NCBI GenBank assembly: GCA_009377795.1
Contig: WHTJ01000049.1
Span: 1 to 34,090, forward strand
Length of the DNA stretch: 34,090 nucleotides
From: Propionibacteriales bacterium
Lineage (GTDB): Bacteria; Actinomycetota; Actinomycetes; Propionibacteriales; Nocardioidaceae
Direction of reading: 5' to 3'
In this document: piece by piece, positions 6,842 to 15,955 of the stretch
Layout of the letters: the number at the start of each line of letters is the position of its first letter
Position numbering within the stretch: the first letter of the stretch is position 1
Notes under the pieces: generated by a model
Databases searched by the model: none
Told to the model about the DNA's origin: nothing
What the model saw: the letters and a program-made list of their open reading frames with translations, nothing else
Translations under genes and position numbers: made by a program

Positions 6842-8722
6842 ATGTCGGCACTTGACGATCTCCTCACGTACCCGGCGTACGCACTGATTCGCCTGCGCGG
6901 CTCCGGAACGGTGACCCTTCTCGGCGGCACCCGTGAGGACCTCGAGTGGCTGGCCGACGTACCTCTCGAGGACGGCCCTCTCCCGGCCGGGCGGCGGTTC
7001 GACCGGCTGCTGTGCGTGCCGTTTCGGCAGGTCGGCGAGCGCGGGTTCGAGGTGCACGACGACGGCACGCCGCTGTCGGCGATCGCCGTCGACTACGAGC
7101 GCGAGGTGCCGCTCGCCGAGGTCATGCGGCTGCTCCCCACGGATCCGGTGCAGGTGACCGACGCCGGTGGGTTCGAGACCGACGACGAGGAGTACGCGCG
7201 GATCGTCGAGGCGATCATCCGGGACGAGATCGGCAACGGCGAGGGCGCCAACCTGGTCATCGGGCGCAACTACCGGGCGAGACTGGCCGACTGGAACGCC
7301 CGCAAGGCGCTGTCCGTCTTCCGGCGGCTACTCGACCGCGAACGCGGCGCCTACTGGACGTTCTGCGTCTTCACCGGCGACCGCTGGCTGATCGGCGCGA
7401 GCCCGGAGCGACACGTCAGCGTGCACGGCGGCGACGTCCGGATGAACCCGATCAGCGGGACGTTCCGGCTGCGCGGTCTGACCGACCCGGAGGTGCGGCG
7501 GGAACGGATGCTGGAGTTCCTCGCCGACGAGAAGGAGATCTACGAGCTCTTCATGGTGGTCGACGAAGAGCTGAAGATGATGTGCGACATCTGCAGCGAG
7601 GGCGGTCAGGTCCTGGGGCCGTACCTCAAGCCGATGACCCATCTCATCCACACCGAGTACCTTCTCGCCGGCCGCTCGAACCGCGACGTGCGGGACGTCC
7701 TGCGGGACTCCATGTTCGCGGCGACCGTGACCGGCAGCCCGGTCGAGAACGCCTGCCGGCTGATCAAGCGGTACGAGACGGAGGGGCGCGGCTACTACGC
7801 CGCCGTGCTCGCCCTGCTCGGCCGCGATGCCGACGGTCAGCCGACGGCGGATGCGCCGATCCTCATCCGGACCGCGGACATCGGCCTGGACGGCAGCCTG
7901 AAGATCACGGCCGGGGCGACGCTGGTCCGTGACTCCGACCCGGAGTACGAGGTGGCCGAGACGCATGCGAAGGCAGGCGGCATCCTGAGCGCGTTCGGGC
8001 TGGTGGACGCGCCGGAGCCGTCGGCTCTGGAGGGCCTGCGTGACCTGATCGTGGACGAGGACGTGCTGATCGCGCTCGGATCACGCAACCAGCGGCTGTC
8101 CCGGTTCTGGATGACCGACCAGTCCGGTGCGGGTGTGGTTCCGGAGTTGGCCGGGCGTACGGCGGTGATCCTCGACGGCGAGGACGACTTCGTCAACATG
8201 CTGCGGCACGTGCTCACGGTGATGGGGATGAAGGTCTCCGTCGTACGCCACGACGCGTACCAGCCGGGGGATCTGGATGGTTCCGACCTGGTGATCGTGG
8301 GCCCTGGGCCGGGTGATCCGCGCGATCCGGCAGACCCGAAGATGGCGCTGCTGCGCGAGGCCGTGCGCGGCCTGCTGGACGACGACCGGCCGTTCCTGGC
8401 GGTCTGTCTGGGTCATCAGGTGCTGTGCGGTCAGTTGGGAATTCCCTTGTATTACAAGGACATCGTGTTCCAGGGTACGCAAACCCAGCTCGAAGTGCTG
8501 GGGCGTGCGGAGAACGTCGGCTTCTACAACACGTTCGTCGCCCGCGTCGACGGTGACTCCGAGCTGCCGCCCGGAGTCACCGTGGATCGGGACCCGGCGA
8601 CGGGGGACATCCAGGCGATCGCCGGGCCGCATTTTCGCGGCATCCAGTTCCATTCCGAGTCGATTCTGAGCGAGAACGGATATGGAATCCTTCGCGATCT
8701 GGTCACCGAGCTCCTGCGCTGA
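6842..8722 (+). CDS. Fused anthranilate/ADIC synthase family protein (TrpE-TrpG, PhzE type)
   Basis: A 626-residue fusion. Residues about 100-395 are a chorismate-binding domain (NPISGTFRLRG near 202, ATVTGSPVENACRLIKRYE, IRTADI). Residues about 430-626 are a class I glutamine amidotransferase with GPGPGDP, nucleophile C522 (AVCLGHQ) and H604/E606 (FHSES), so it should release ammonia from glutamine. PhzE-type enzymes make 2-amino-2-deoxyisochorismate; TrpEG-type enzymes make anthranilate. PISGT lacks the Lys typical of PabB, but which product is formed cannot be settled here. ATG 6842 fits the usual N-terminus; TTG 6806 is a possible earlier start. It is followed 14 nt later by pabA. Confidence 0.85.
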   Translation: MSALDDLLTYPAYALIRLRGSGTVTLLGGTREDLEWLADVPLEDGPLPAGRRFDRLLCVPFRQVGERGFEVHDDGTPLSAIAVDYEREVPLAEVMRLLPTDPVQVTDAGGFETDDEEYARIVEAIIRDEIGNGEGANLVIGRNYRARLADWNARKALSVFRRLLDRERGAYWTFCVFTGDRWLIGASPERHVSVHGGDVRMNPISGTFRLRGLTDPEVRRERMLEFLADEKEIYELFMVVDEELKMMCDICSEGGQVLGPYLKPMTHLIHTEYLLAGRSNRDVRDVLRDSMFAATVTGSPVENACRLIKRYETEGRGYYAAVLALLGRDADGQPTADAPILIRTADIGLDGSLKITAGATLVRDSDPEYEVAETHAKAGGILSAFGLVDAPEPSALEGLRDLIVDEDVLIALGSRNQRLSRFWMTDQSGAGVVPELAGRTAVILDGEDDFVNMLRHVLTVMGMKVSVVRHDAYQPGDLDGSDLVIVGPGPGDPRDPADPKMALLREAVRGLLDDDRPFLAVCLGHQVLCGQLGIPLYYKDIVFQGTQTQLEVLGRAENVGFYNTFVARVDGDSELPPGVTVDRDPATGDIQAIAGPHFRGIQFHSESILSENGYGILRDLVTELLR

Positions 8723-8736
8723 CCTGGGCGCCGCTG

Positions 8737-9312
8737 ATGCCCCCGCGCGTCGTGGTCGTGGATCATCACGACTCGTACACCTTCAACCTCGTTCACCTGA
8801 TCGCGGGTGTCGCCGGCGAGGTCCCGGCCGTCGTACAGCACGACGAGGTCGAAGCGGACGCGCTCCTGGGCGGCGAGTTCACCCACGTGGTGCTGTCCCC
8901 CGGACCGGGGCATCCGGACATCGAGGCCGACTTCGCGGTCGGACGGGAAGTACTGTCGCGGGCCGAGCTCCCAGTGCTCGGAGTGTGTCTCGGCATGCAG
9001 GGTCTGGTGTCGGTGTACGGCGGCCGGGTCGACCAGATAGAACCGGCACATGGCGAGGTGGCGCTGATCGAGCATTGTGCGAGCGGGTTGTTCGAGGGAG
9101 TTCCGCAGCGCTTCGAGGCGGTGCGCTACCACTCCCTGGCAGCGGTCAAGGTGCCCGACGTGCTCGACGTGATCGCACGCAGCCGGGACGGTGTGGTGAT
9201 GGGCGTGCGGCATCGCGATCTGCCGCTGTGGGGCGTGCAGTTTCACCCTGAGTCCATTCTTACGCGGCACGGTGCGCGGCTGGTGGGCAACTTCCTGGAG
9301 GTCCGGTCTTGA
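8737..9312 (+). CDS. pabA: Aminodeoxychorismate/anthranilate synthase glutamine amidotransferase subunit
   Basis: A 191-residue stand-alone class I glutamine amidotransferase. The N-terminal VVVVDHHDSYTFNLVH is the family signature. SPGPGHP forms the oxyanion loop, the nucleophile is C84 (GVCLGMQ) and the triad is completed by H170 and E172 (FHPES). It passes ammonia to the chorismate-amidating partner, here very probably the PabB encoded next, with which it overlaps by 4 nt. The product, 4-amino-4-deoxychorismate, is the precursor of p-aminobenzoate for folate. A double role with a TrpE elsewhere in the genome is possible, as in other bacteria. Confidence 0.87.
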   Translation: MPPRVVVVDHHDSYTFNLVHLIAGVAGEVPAVVQHDEVEADALLGGEFTHVVLSPGPGHPDIEADFAVGREVLSRAELPVLGVCLGMQGLVSVYGGRVDQIEPAHGEVALIEHCASGLFEGVPQRFEAVRYHSLAAVKVPDVLDVIARSRDGVVMGVRHRDLPLWGVQFHPESILTRHGARLVGNFLEVRS

Positions 9313-10613
9313 GCCGGCGAGGGTGGGTCGCGCCGGAGCGCGTCCTGAGTGCGGTCGGCCCGGCGTACGGCCGAGTCTTCTGGCTCGACGGAGGCGGCGC
9401 GCGCGACTGGTCAGGCCGGTTGTCCTACCTGGGCTGGCTGGAGCCCGGCGAGGTGAGTCTGACGTACGACGCGCACAGCCGCACTGTCTTCGAGCACACC
9501 GGAACGTCCAGCCGGGTCGTCGGCGACGACATCTTCACGGTGCTGGAGTCGCGCCTCCGGACCGGTGGTTCGCCGCGCAGTCAAGGGCGGTTCGACGGCT
9601 GGGTGGGCTACTTCGGATATGCCTGCCGGCCGGACCTCCCCGCCTTGGTGGAGCCGAGTACGACGCCCGATGCGATGTGGATGCAGGCCAGCCGGTACGC
9701 CGTCTTCGACCATCAGCGGCACACCGTCCGGCTGCACGGAATCGACGTCCTGCCGCAGGCCGATCCCGCGCTGATCTCCACCGGACCCGACCGGATCGAC
9801 GCACCGGCGTACTCCGCATACTTGCCGGGATTCCAGCGTGTGCAGCAAGAGCTCCGAGCCGGCAACTCGTACGAGGTCAACCTGACCCATCGAGTGACGG
9901 TGCGCAGCGAGGCCGATCCGGTCGCGGCGTATCTGCGGCTGCGCCGGATCAACCCGGCGCCGTACGCCGCGTTCCTTCAGCATGAGGGCACGGCCGTGCT
10001 GAGCTCGTCGCCGGAGCGGTACGTCACGATCGGTGCCGACGCCTCGATCGAGACCCGGCCGATCAAGGGCACGACGCCACGGGGCCTGGATCCGGTGAAG
10101 GACCGCACGCTGCGTGACTTGCTTCGCACGGATCCCAAGCTGCGTTCGGAAAACCTCATGGTCACCGACCTGTTGCGCAACGATCTCTCCATCGTGTGCC
10201 TGCCAGGGACGGTCGAGGTGCCGCAGCTCATGCACGTGGAGTCGTATCCGAGCGTGCATCAGCTGATCACCACGATCCGGGGGGTGCTGCGGCCGGACGT
10301 GAACGGGGTTGCGGCCACGCGCGCGCTTTTCCCGGGAGGATCGATGACCGGTGCGCCGAAGCGCCGGACCATGCAGATCATCAGCGAGGTGGAGCAAACA
10401 CCGCGCGGCGTCTATTCGGGCGCGATCGGGTGGATCGGCGACGACGGGCGGGCCGACCTCGGCATCGTGATTCGCAGCCTGGTTGCGTCCCGCGGGCGGT
10501 ACGTGCTCGGCACCGGCGGCGGGATCACGGTGCGGTCGGATCCGGAGCAGGAGTACGCCGAGACGCAGTGGAAGACCGAGCGCCTCATCCAGGCACTGCA
10601 CCCCGGCCCCTAG
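9309..10613 (+). CDS. pabB: Aminodeoxychorismate synthase component I
   Basis: A 434-residue chorismate-binding enzyme that adds the PabA-delivered amino group to chorismate. RPIKGT carries the lysine (K253) that separates PabB from TrpE. SENLMVTDLLRNDLS, PGGSMTGAPKRRTMQII and GTGGGITVRSDPEQEYAET are the conserved active-site blocks. The start is TTG 9309, overlapping the pabA stop as TTGA; GGAGG at 9297-9301 lies 7 nt upstream. No PabC lyase is seen in the window. The gene ends just before repeat copy C and converges on the ABC transporter gene. Confidence 0.88.
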   Translation: MSRRGWVAPERVLSAVGPAYGRVFWLDGGGARDWSGRLSYLGWLEPGEVSLTYDAHSRTVFEHTGTSSRVVGDDIFTVLESRLRTGGSPRSQGRFDGWVGYFGYACRPDLPALVEPSTTPDAMWMQASRYAVFDHQRHTVRLHGIDVLPQADPALISTGPDRIDAPAYSAYLPGFQRVQQELRAGNSYEVNLTHRVTVRSEADPVAAYLRLRRINPAPYAAFLQHEGTAVLSSSPERYVTIGADASIETRPIKGTTPRGLDPVKDRTLRDLLRTDPKLRSENLMVTDLLRNDLSIVCLPGTVEVPQLMHVESYPSVHQLITTIRGVLRPDVNGVAATRALFPGGSMTGAPKRRTMQIISEVEQTPRGVYSGAIGWIGDDGRADLGIVIRSLVASRGRYVLGTGGGITVRSDPEQEYAETQWKTERLIQALHPGP

Positions 10614-10623
10614 CCCAGCCCTT

Positions 10624-10675
10624 TCGCGCCGAGTTCGAGCACATCTGGTCGACCAGAAGTGCAATCTCGGCGCGA
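10624..10675 (+). repeat. Dispersed palindromic repeat, copy C (long imperfect hairpin)
   Basis: The outer arms TCGCGCCGAG (10624-10633) and CTCGGCGCGA (10666-10675) enclose a GCAC/GTGC pair and a perfect inner palindrome TCTGGTCGACCAGA (10644-10657), with a mismatched bulge on the left. It lies in the 75-bp gap between the convergent pabB and ABC transporter stops, where a bidirectional terminator would be expected, but no T-run follows on either side. Confidence 0.82.
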
Positions 10676-10688
10676 GGAGGGGCTCGAT

Positions 10689-12614
10689 TCAGGCGACGGG
10701 CTCGACGGCCGGGGGCGCGGACTCGCCGGCCTCCGGCTCGGGTCGTGGGCTGGTCGGCTGGTCGAACTGCGTATAGTACAGCTCCTCGTAACGTCCACCG
10801 GCGGCCAGCAGCTCGGCATGCGTACCGCGCTCGACGATCCGGCCGTCCTCCACCACCAGGATCAGGTCCGCGGCCCGGACGGTCGAGAGCCGGTGCGCGA
10901 TGACCACCGCGGTCCGGCCGGCCAGGGCCTCGCTCAGCGCCGCCTGTACCGCGGCCTCCGACGTGGAGTCCAGGTGCGCGGTCGCCTCGTCCAGGATCAC
11001 CACCCGCTGGCGGGCGAGCAGCAGCCGCGCGATCGTCACCCGCTGGCGTTCTCCACCGGACAGCCGGTAGCCGCGCTCACCGACGACGGTGTCCAGCCCG
11101 TCCGGAAGCGAGCGGACCAAATCGTCCAGCCGGGCGCGCCGCAGCACGTCCCACAGCTCGTCCTCGGACGCCTCAGGTCGCGCCAGCAGGAGGTTCGCGC
11201 GTACCGACTCGTGGAACAGGTGGCCGTCCTGCGTGACCATCCCGAGGGTCCCGCGGATCGACTCCGCGGAGAGGTCGCGCACGTCCACCCCGGACAGGCG
11301 TGCGGTGCCGGAGTCGACGTCGTACAACCGAGGCACCAGCTGGGCGATCGTGGACTTCCCGGCCCCCGACGAGCCGACCAGCGCGACGACCTGGCCCGGT
11401 TCGGCGCGGAACGACACGTCGTGCAGCACCTCGACCCCGCCCCGGGTGTCGAGGGTGGCGACCTCCTCCAGGGAGGCCAGCGACACCTTGTCCGCGGCCG
11501 GGTAGCTGAACCGTACGTTTTCGAACTCCACGGATACCGGACCGTCCGGAACCGGCCTCGCGTCCGGCTTGTCGGTGATCAACGGCTTCAGGTCGAGCAC
11601 CTCGAAGACCCGGCTGAAGCTCACCAACGCGCTCATGACCTCGACCCGCGAGCTCGCCAACGCGGTCAGCGGCGCGTACAGCCTGGTCAGCAGGAGCGCG
11701 AGCGCCACGACCGAGCCGGGCTCCAGGGTCTCTCGCAGCGCGTAGGCGCCGCCGAGCCCGTAGACCAGGGCGAGCGCCAGGGCCGACACCAGGGTGAGGG
11801 CGGTGATGAAGACCCACTGCACCATGGCCATGCGTACGCCGATGTCGCGGACCTGGTGAGCCCGGCCGGCGAACTCCGCCGACTCATGCGCCGGCCGGCT
11901 GAACAACTTCACCAGAGTGGCGCCCGGCGCCGAGAACCGCTCGGTCATCTGTGCGCCCATGGCCGCGTTGTGGTTCGCCGCCTCGCGCTCGAGCCGGGCG
12001 AGCCGGCTGCCCATACGGCGTGCGGGCAGGACGAAGATCGGGAGCAGGAGCAGCGCCAGCACGGTGATCTGCCAGGAGATCCCGAGCATGACCGCAAGCG
12101 TGATGATGAGGGTGACGAAGTTGCTCACCACGCCGGACAGGGTGTCGCTGAACGCCCGCTGCGCGCCGATGACGTCGTTGTTCAGCCGGCTCACCAGCGC
12201 GCCGGTGCGCGTACGGGTGAAGAACGCGATCGGCATGCGCAGCACGTGGTCGAACACCGCGCGCCGCATGTCGAGGATCAGATCCTCGCCGATCGTCGCA
12301 GAGAGCCAGCGGGTCACGATGCCGAAACCGGCCTCCGCCACCGCGATGGCCGCGATCAGCAGCGCGAGTCCCACGACGACGGAGGGATCCGCGTCGTCCC
12401 AGATCGCATTGACGACCCGGCCCGCGAGCAGCGGCGTGGCGACGGCCAGGACCGCGGTCACGGTGCTCAGTAGCAGGAAGAAGGCGAGCTTCCTACGGTG
12501 TGGCTGTGCGAACCCCCATATCCGGCGTAGCGTCGCCTTCGAGAACGGCCGCCGATCCTCCTGTGCGTGCATCGCGTGGTATAACGACGTCCACGCGGTG
12601 ACCTCCATGTCCAT
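10689..12614 (-). CDS. ABC exporter, fused membrane and ATP-binding domains
   Basis: A 641-residue half-transporter with a six-helix membrane domain (about 42-340) and a nucleotide-binding domain (about 380-620). The latter shows Walker A GSSGAGKST near 412, signature LSGGERQR near 516, Walker B VVILDEATAHLD near 537 and an H-loop AHRLS near 569. It should work as a homodimer, or as a heterodimer with a partner not seen here. Multidrug, lipid or peptide export are all possible; the substrate is unknown. ATG 12614 is supported by GGAGG six bases upstream (complement of 12621-12625). It is transcribed alone. Confidence 0.85.
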   Translation of the reverse strand: MDMEVTAWTSLYHAMHAQEDRRPFSKATLRRIWGFAQPHRRKLAFFLLLSTVTAVLAVATPLLAGRVVNAIWDDADPSVVVGLALLIAAIAVAEAGFGIVTRWLSATIGEDLILDMRRAVFDHVLRMPIAFFTRTRTGALVSRLNNDVIGAQRAFSDTLSGVVSNFVTLIITLAVMLGISWQITVLALLLLPIFVLPARRMGSRLARLEREAANHNAAMGAQMTERFSAPGATLVKLFSRPAHESAEFAGRAHQVRDIGVRMAMVQWVFITALTLVSALALALVYGLGGAYALRETLEPGSVVALALLLTRLYAPLTALASSRVEVMSALVSFSRVFEVLDLKPLITDKPDARPVPDGPVSVEFENVRFSYPAADKVSLASLEEVATLDTRGGVEVLHDVSFRAEPGQVVALVGSSGAGKSTIAQLVPRLYDVDSGTARLSGVDVRDLSAESIRGTLGMVTQDGHLFHESVRANLLLARPEASEDELWDVLRRARLDDLVRSLPDGLDTVVGERGYRLSGGERQRVTIARLLLARQRVVILDEATAHLDSTSEAAVQAALSEALAGRTAVVIAHRLSTVRAADLILVVEDGRIVERGTHAELLAAGGRYEELYYTQFDQPTSPRPEPEAGESAPPAVEPVA

Positions 12615-12760
12615 TCCGAACCTCCGGACCCCTCAGTACCAACAGGTACAGCGCGCCAGCAACTTCTTTTCTTCCCCTACAGACCCGTGACGGGCCGGAA
12701 ACTCATCGCTCGACGGGCCACCCTAGAACCTCAAGTAAAGATGAGGTCAAGCTAAGCAGA

Positions 12761-12797
12761 CAAAACTGTGTCCCGCCGAGGTTCGGCGGAACACAGT
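12761..12797 (-). terminator. Intrinsic terminator of the mprAB-pepD operon
   Basis: On the minus strand, 12797-12783 and 12779-12765 form a 15-bp stem (ACTGTGT/ACACAGT base, CCGCCGA/TCGGCGG top, one mismatch) with a 3-base loop, followed directly by TTTT (12764-12761). It begins 11 nt after the pepD stop. This is the clearest Rho-independent terminator in the window. Confidence 0.8.
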
Positions 12798-12807
12798 CAA
12801 CAGCGGG

Positions 12808-14238
12808 TCACTCGGTGTCGCTACCGAGCGTCAGGTCGATCTGCTGCTCATCACCGTCGCGCAGCACGGTGAGGCTCACCTCGTCGCCGGGCCGGAAGGT
12901 ACGGACGATCGCCACCAGGTCGTCGGATGTCGTGATCACGTGTTCGTCGACCCTCGTGATCAGGTCACCCTGCTCCAGGCCGGCGCCATCGGCCGCCGAG
13001 TCTTCCTCGATCGAGTGCACCTGGGCCCCGCCCGACAGTCCGTTCTCGCCGGACTGGTTGGTCACGGTGACGCCGATCTGTGCGTGGCTCGGCTCCTCGC
13101 CGTCGACGAGCTGGTTGGCGATCGGGCGCGCCTCGTCGATCGGGACCGCGAACCCGAGGCCGACCGACCCGGACTGGCCGGTGATGGAGGTGGGGCTGTA
13201 GATGGCCGAGTTGATTCCGATGACCTCACCCCGCATGTTGACGAGTGGGCCACCGGAGTTGCCCGGGTTGATCGCGGCGTCGGTCTGGACGGCGGGGAAC
13301 ACCGTCGGCTCGCCCTGTCCAGAGCCACCCGCGGACACCGGCCGGTTGAGCGCACTCACGATGCCGCTGGTCACCGTGCTGTCGAGGCCGAACGGCGACC
13401 CGACCGCGACGACCTGCTGCCCGACGGCGAGATCGCTGGAGGAGCCCAATGTGGCCGGTTTGAGCCCCGACACGTCCTCGGCCTGGATCACGGCGAGGTC
13501 GGTCACCGGGTCCGTCCCCAAGACGTCGGCGGAGGCGGTGGATCCGTCGTTGAACGAGACCGCGAGCTCTCCGCCTTCTGATGCACCCTCGACCACATGG
13601 TTGTTGGTGAGGATGAGGCCGTCGGCGCTGATGACGATGCCGGATCCGGAGCCCGCGCCGGCGTTGATCATCACCACCGACGGCAGGATGGCATTGGCCA
13701 CCTCCTGGACCGATCCCTTGGGCGCGGGCTTGTCCGAGACGTTGCTTGCCGGGGAGTCGAGGGAGGTGTTGCTCGGCCGGACCGAGGCGTCGTCGGTCAG
13801 GCTGTCGTAGGCGGCCGCGCCGCCCAGTCCAGCGAGTGCACCGGCGATGATCGCGGTCACCACCACCCCCACGCCCCGGCGAGGACGCTGCGATGTGGGC
13901 GGCGCCGGAGGGGGCGGGGGCGGTGGTGTCGCGTGCAGTGGTGAGCCAAACCCACCCGCGCCACCTGGCGTGGGCACCGGGCCCGGTGGTGTCGCGGGGT
14001 TTGGCCCGTTCTGGGCTGACGGCGACGGAGGTGCCCAGCCTCCTGGCGGCGCACCTCTCCTGGGCGGCTCGCCACCGGGCGTGCCGGTTCCGGCGGGGCC
14101 GCTCCAGGGCGCACCCGTCCCGGCAGGGCCGCTCCCATGCGCGCCACTCCCGGGCGGGCCAGAAGGCGTACCCGTGGGGAGGGTCTCGGTGGGTTCGTTA
14201 TCCCGGTCGGGGTGCTCCGAGGGGTTCGTCGTCATCAT
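12808..14238 (-). CDS. pepD: HtrA-family serine protease with PDZ domain (PepD-like)
   Basis: A 476-residue membrane-anchored protease. Residues 1-120 are a Gly/Pro-rich, probably cytoplasmic region with repeats of the type SGPAGTGAP and a run of eight prolines; the transmembrane helix is about 122-143. The trypsin-like domain has H214 (TNNHVV), D247 (TDLAV) and S328 (GNSGGPL), so the triad is intact. A PDZ domain occupies about 385-472. HtrA proteases degrade or refold damaged envelope proteins. The order mprA-mprB-pepD matches mycobacteria, where PepD is controlled by MprAB. ATG 14238 (or 14235) is chosen over a 20-codon extension with no family character. Translation starts 87 nt after mprB. 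Confidence 0.88.
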   Translation of the reverse strand: MMTTNPSEHPDRDNEPTETLPTGTPSGPPGSGAHGSGPAGTGAPWSGPAGTGTPGGEPPRRGAPPGGWAPPSPSAQNGPNPATPPGPVPTPGGAGGFGSPLHATPPPPPPPAPPTSQRPRRGVGVVVTAIIAGALAGLGGAAAYDSLTDDASVRPSNTSLDSPASNVSDKPAPKGSVQEVANAILPSVVMINAGAGSGSGIVISADGLILTNNHVVEGASEGGELAVSFNDGSTASADVLGTDPVTDLAVIQAEDVSGLKPATLGSSSDLAVGQQVVAVGSPFGLDSTVTSGIVSALNRPVSAGGSGQGEPTVFPAVQTDAAINPGNSGGPLVNMRGEVIGINSAIYSPTSITGQSGSVGLGFAVPIDEARPIANQLVDGEEPSHAQIGVTVTNQSGENGLSGGAQVHSIEEDSAADGAGLEQGDLITRVDEHVITTSDDLVAIVRTFRPGDEVSLTVLRDGDEQQIDLTLGSDTE

Positions 14239-14325
14239 GTCACCAATCCAACGGGGTGATCCTGAAAGCGGGCTTAGAGCAGTCCGAACATGCGCCAAGA
14301 CTTCTCGATTCCCGATCCGGCCGGT

Positions 14326-15888
14326 TCACTCGCGTTCCCGGCTCGGCGGCGGTGCATGCGGCGCCGGCTGCACCGGTCCGGACGCCGGTGCCGCGGGTTG
14401 TGTCCGCCGCGCCGCAGGCGTCGGTGGGGAGTAGGCCGGCGAAGGAGGCGCTTCTACGTGAGCGGGCGGCGGCTGCGCCGTACCCATCGGCCCGCCGGGC
14501 GGACCCTGCGGTGGTTGCGGAGGCGGAGACGTCGGCGGGGCCGGTGGGAGCGCCATTCGGAAGACCGCGCCGCCACCGGCGGAGTGGCCCGCGCTCACCC
14601 AGCCGCCGTGCCGCTCGGCCGCCTGGCGCACGATGGCGAGGCCCAGACCGGACCCGGGCAGGCGGCGCGCGTCGGATGCCCGATAGAACCGGTCGAACAC
14701 GTACGGGAGATCCTCGTCGGCGATCCCCTGTCCTTGGTCGCTTACCTCCAGTACGCCGTTCTGCAGCCACACCATCACGGTGCCGTTGTCCGGACTCCAC
14801 TTGACCGCGTTGTCCAGCAGGTTCACCACGGCGCGGCCGATCGCCTGCGACTCACCGAGTACGGTCCAAGGTTCGAGGCGTACGTCGAAGTTCACTCCGG
14901 CATGTGCCCGTCGACGTACCCGCTCGACGGCACCGTCGACGACGTCGGCGAGATCCACCCGCTCGGGTGTGTGCGACAGCGGCTCGTCGCGGGCCAGCTC
15001 GACGAGGTCCTGGATCAGCGTCGTGAGCTCCTCGCTCTGCGCGCGGAGGTCGGCGAGCAGCTCGCGCTGCGCGTCCGCGTCCATGCCGCCGCGAGCGGCG
15101 GCCTGGCCCAGCAGATCGATGTTCGTGCGCAGGGAGGTCAGCGGGGTGCGCAGCTCGTGCCCGGCATCGGCCACGAGCAGGCGCTGGCGCTCGCGAGACG
15201 CGGACAGGGCGGCCAGCATGTCGTTGAACGCGGTGGCCAGCCGGGCGATCTCGTCGTCGCCGCTGACCTCGATGGGCCTGAGCTGTTCGGTACGCGCGAT
15301 CTCCTCGGCGGCCCGCGTGAGCCGGCGTACCGGTCCCAAGCCTGACCGGGCCACGGCGGTGCCGGCCATGGCCGCGACGACGACACCGATGCCGCCCACG
15401 ATCAGCATCACCACGCCGAGCTTGCTCAGGGCCTGCTGGGTGGACTCCAGAGACTGTGCCATCACCAGCGCGACGCCCTCGCGGTTCGGCACGCTGACCA
15501 CACGGTAGGGGACGCCGTCGGTGCTGGTGATCGTGCGAATCGAGTAGGCTCGCCCGCCGTCCGCGACTCTGATCTCGGGTCCGCCGATCTTGATGTCACC
15601 GCCCTCTCCGGACGGTGAGCACACCTCGCCGTTGGCGTTCACCGTGGCGAACCGGATGTCGGCCGCGCCGAGCACTGCGGCGGTGTCGGCATTGTTGTTG
15701 CAGGCCAGGTTGCTGAGGAACTCGCTGCTCGCCGCGCCTTGCGCGCGGCTGAGCAGCGACTCGTCCAGGGTGGAGTAGAGCTGCTGGCGCAGGAAGACGT
15801 ACGCCGCCAGGCTGGTCGCCGCGACCGACACCCCGACCGCGATGGCCGCGAGCAGGGTGACCCGTCGCGCGAGGGTCAGTCGGCTCAC
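14326..15888 (-). CDS. mprB: Sensor histidine kinase, MprB-like
   Basis: A 520-residue membrane kinase: TM1 about 12-34, extracytoplasmic sensor about 35-156, TM2 about 157-180, HAMP about 181-235, phospho-acceptor H244 (DAGHELRTPLTSLR), N-box NLLDNAVKW near 357, G1 box DQGQGIADEDL near 384 and G2 SGLGLAIV near 413. Residues 449-520 form an unusual proline-rich cytoplasmic tail. MprB senses envelope stress and phosphorylates MprA in mycobacteria. The start is GTG 15888, with GGAGGG six bases upstream (complement of 15895-15900). It lies 67 nt after mprA. Confidence 0.87.
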   Translation of the reverse strand: MSRLTLARRVTLLAAIAVGVSVAATSLAAYVFLRQQLYSTLDESLLSRAQGAASSEFLSNLACNNNADTAAVLGAADIRFATVNANGEVCSPSGEGGDIKIGGPEIRVADGGRAYSIRTITSTDGVPYRVVSVPNREGVALVMAQSLESTQQALSKLGVVMLIVGGIGVVVAAMAGTAVARSGLGPVRRLTRAAEEIARTEQLRPIEVSGDDEIARLATAFNDMLAALSASRERQRLLVADAGHELRTPLTSLRTNIDLLGQAAARGGMDADAQRELLADLRAQSEELTTLIQDLVELARDEPLSHTPERVDLADVVDGAVERVRRRAHAGVNFDVRLEPWTVLGESQAIGRAVVNLLDNAVKWSPDNGTVMVWLQNGVLEVSDQGQGIADEDLPYVFDRFYRASDARRLPGSGLGLAIVRQAAERHGGWVSAGHSAGGGAVFRMALPPAPPTSPPPQPPQGPPGGPMGTAQPPPAHVEAPPSPAYSPPTPAARRTQPAAPASGPVQPAPHAPPPSRERE

Positions 15889-15955
15889 CGAGCGCCCTCC
15901 GACGTGTCATGCGGACGGTGCGCGATAGCGCACGCATCGCCTGACGCCCCGCTCA

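Noticed and set aside
6693-6851. N-terminal extension of the epimerase
   Set aside because: It would translate through repeat copy B; the conserved Rossmann start is at 6692.
6842-10613. Phenazine biosynthesis cluster
   Set aside because: Only a PhzE-like fusion is present; no PhzB, PhzD, PhzF or PhzG-type gene accompanies it (the PPOX protein at 27985 is 17 kb away and of a different branch).
10659-12473. Long open frame antisense to the ABC exporter (604 codons)
   Set aside because: The translation is rich in Arg, Gln, His and Asp with no motif, the usual opposite-strand shadow in high-GC DNA; the exporter frame has all ATPase motifs and a good RBS.
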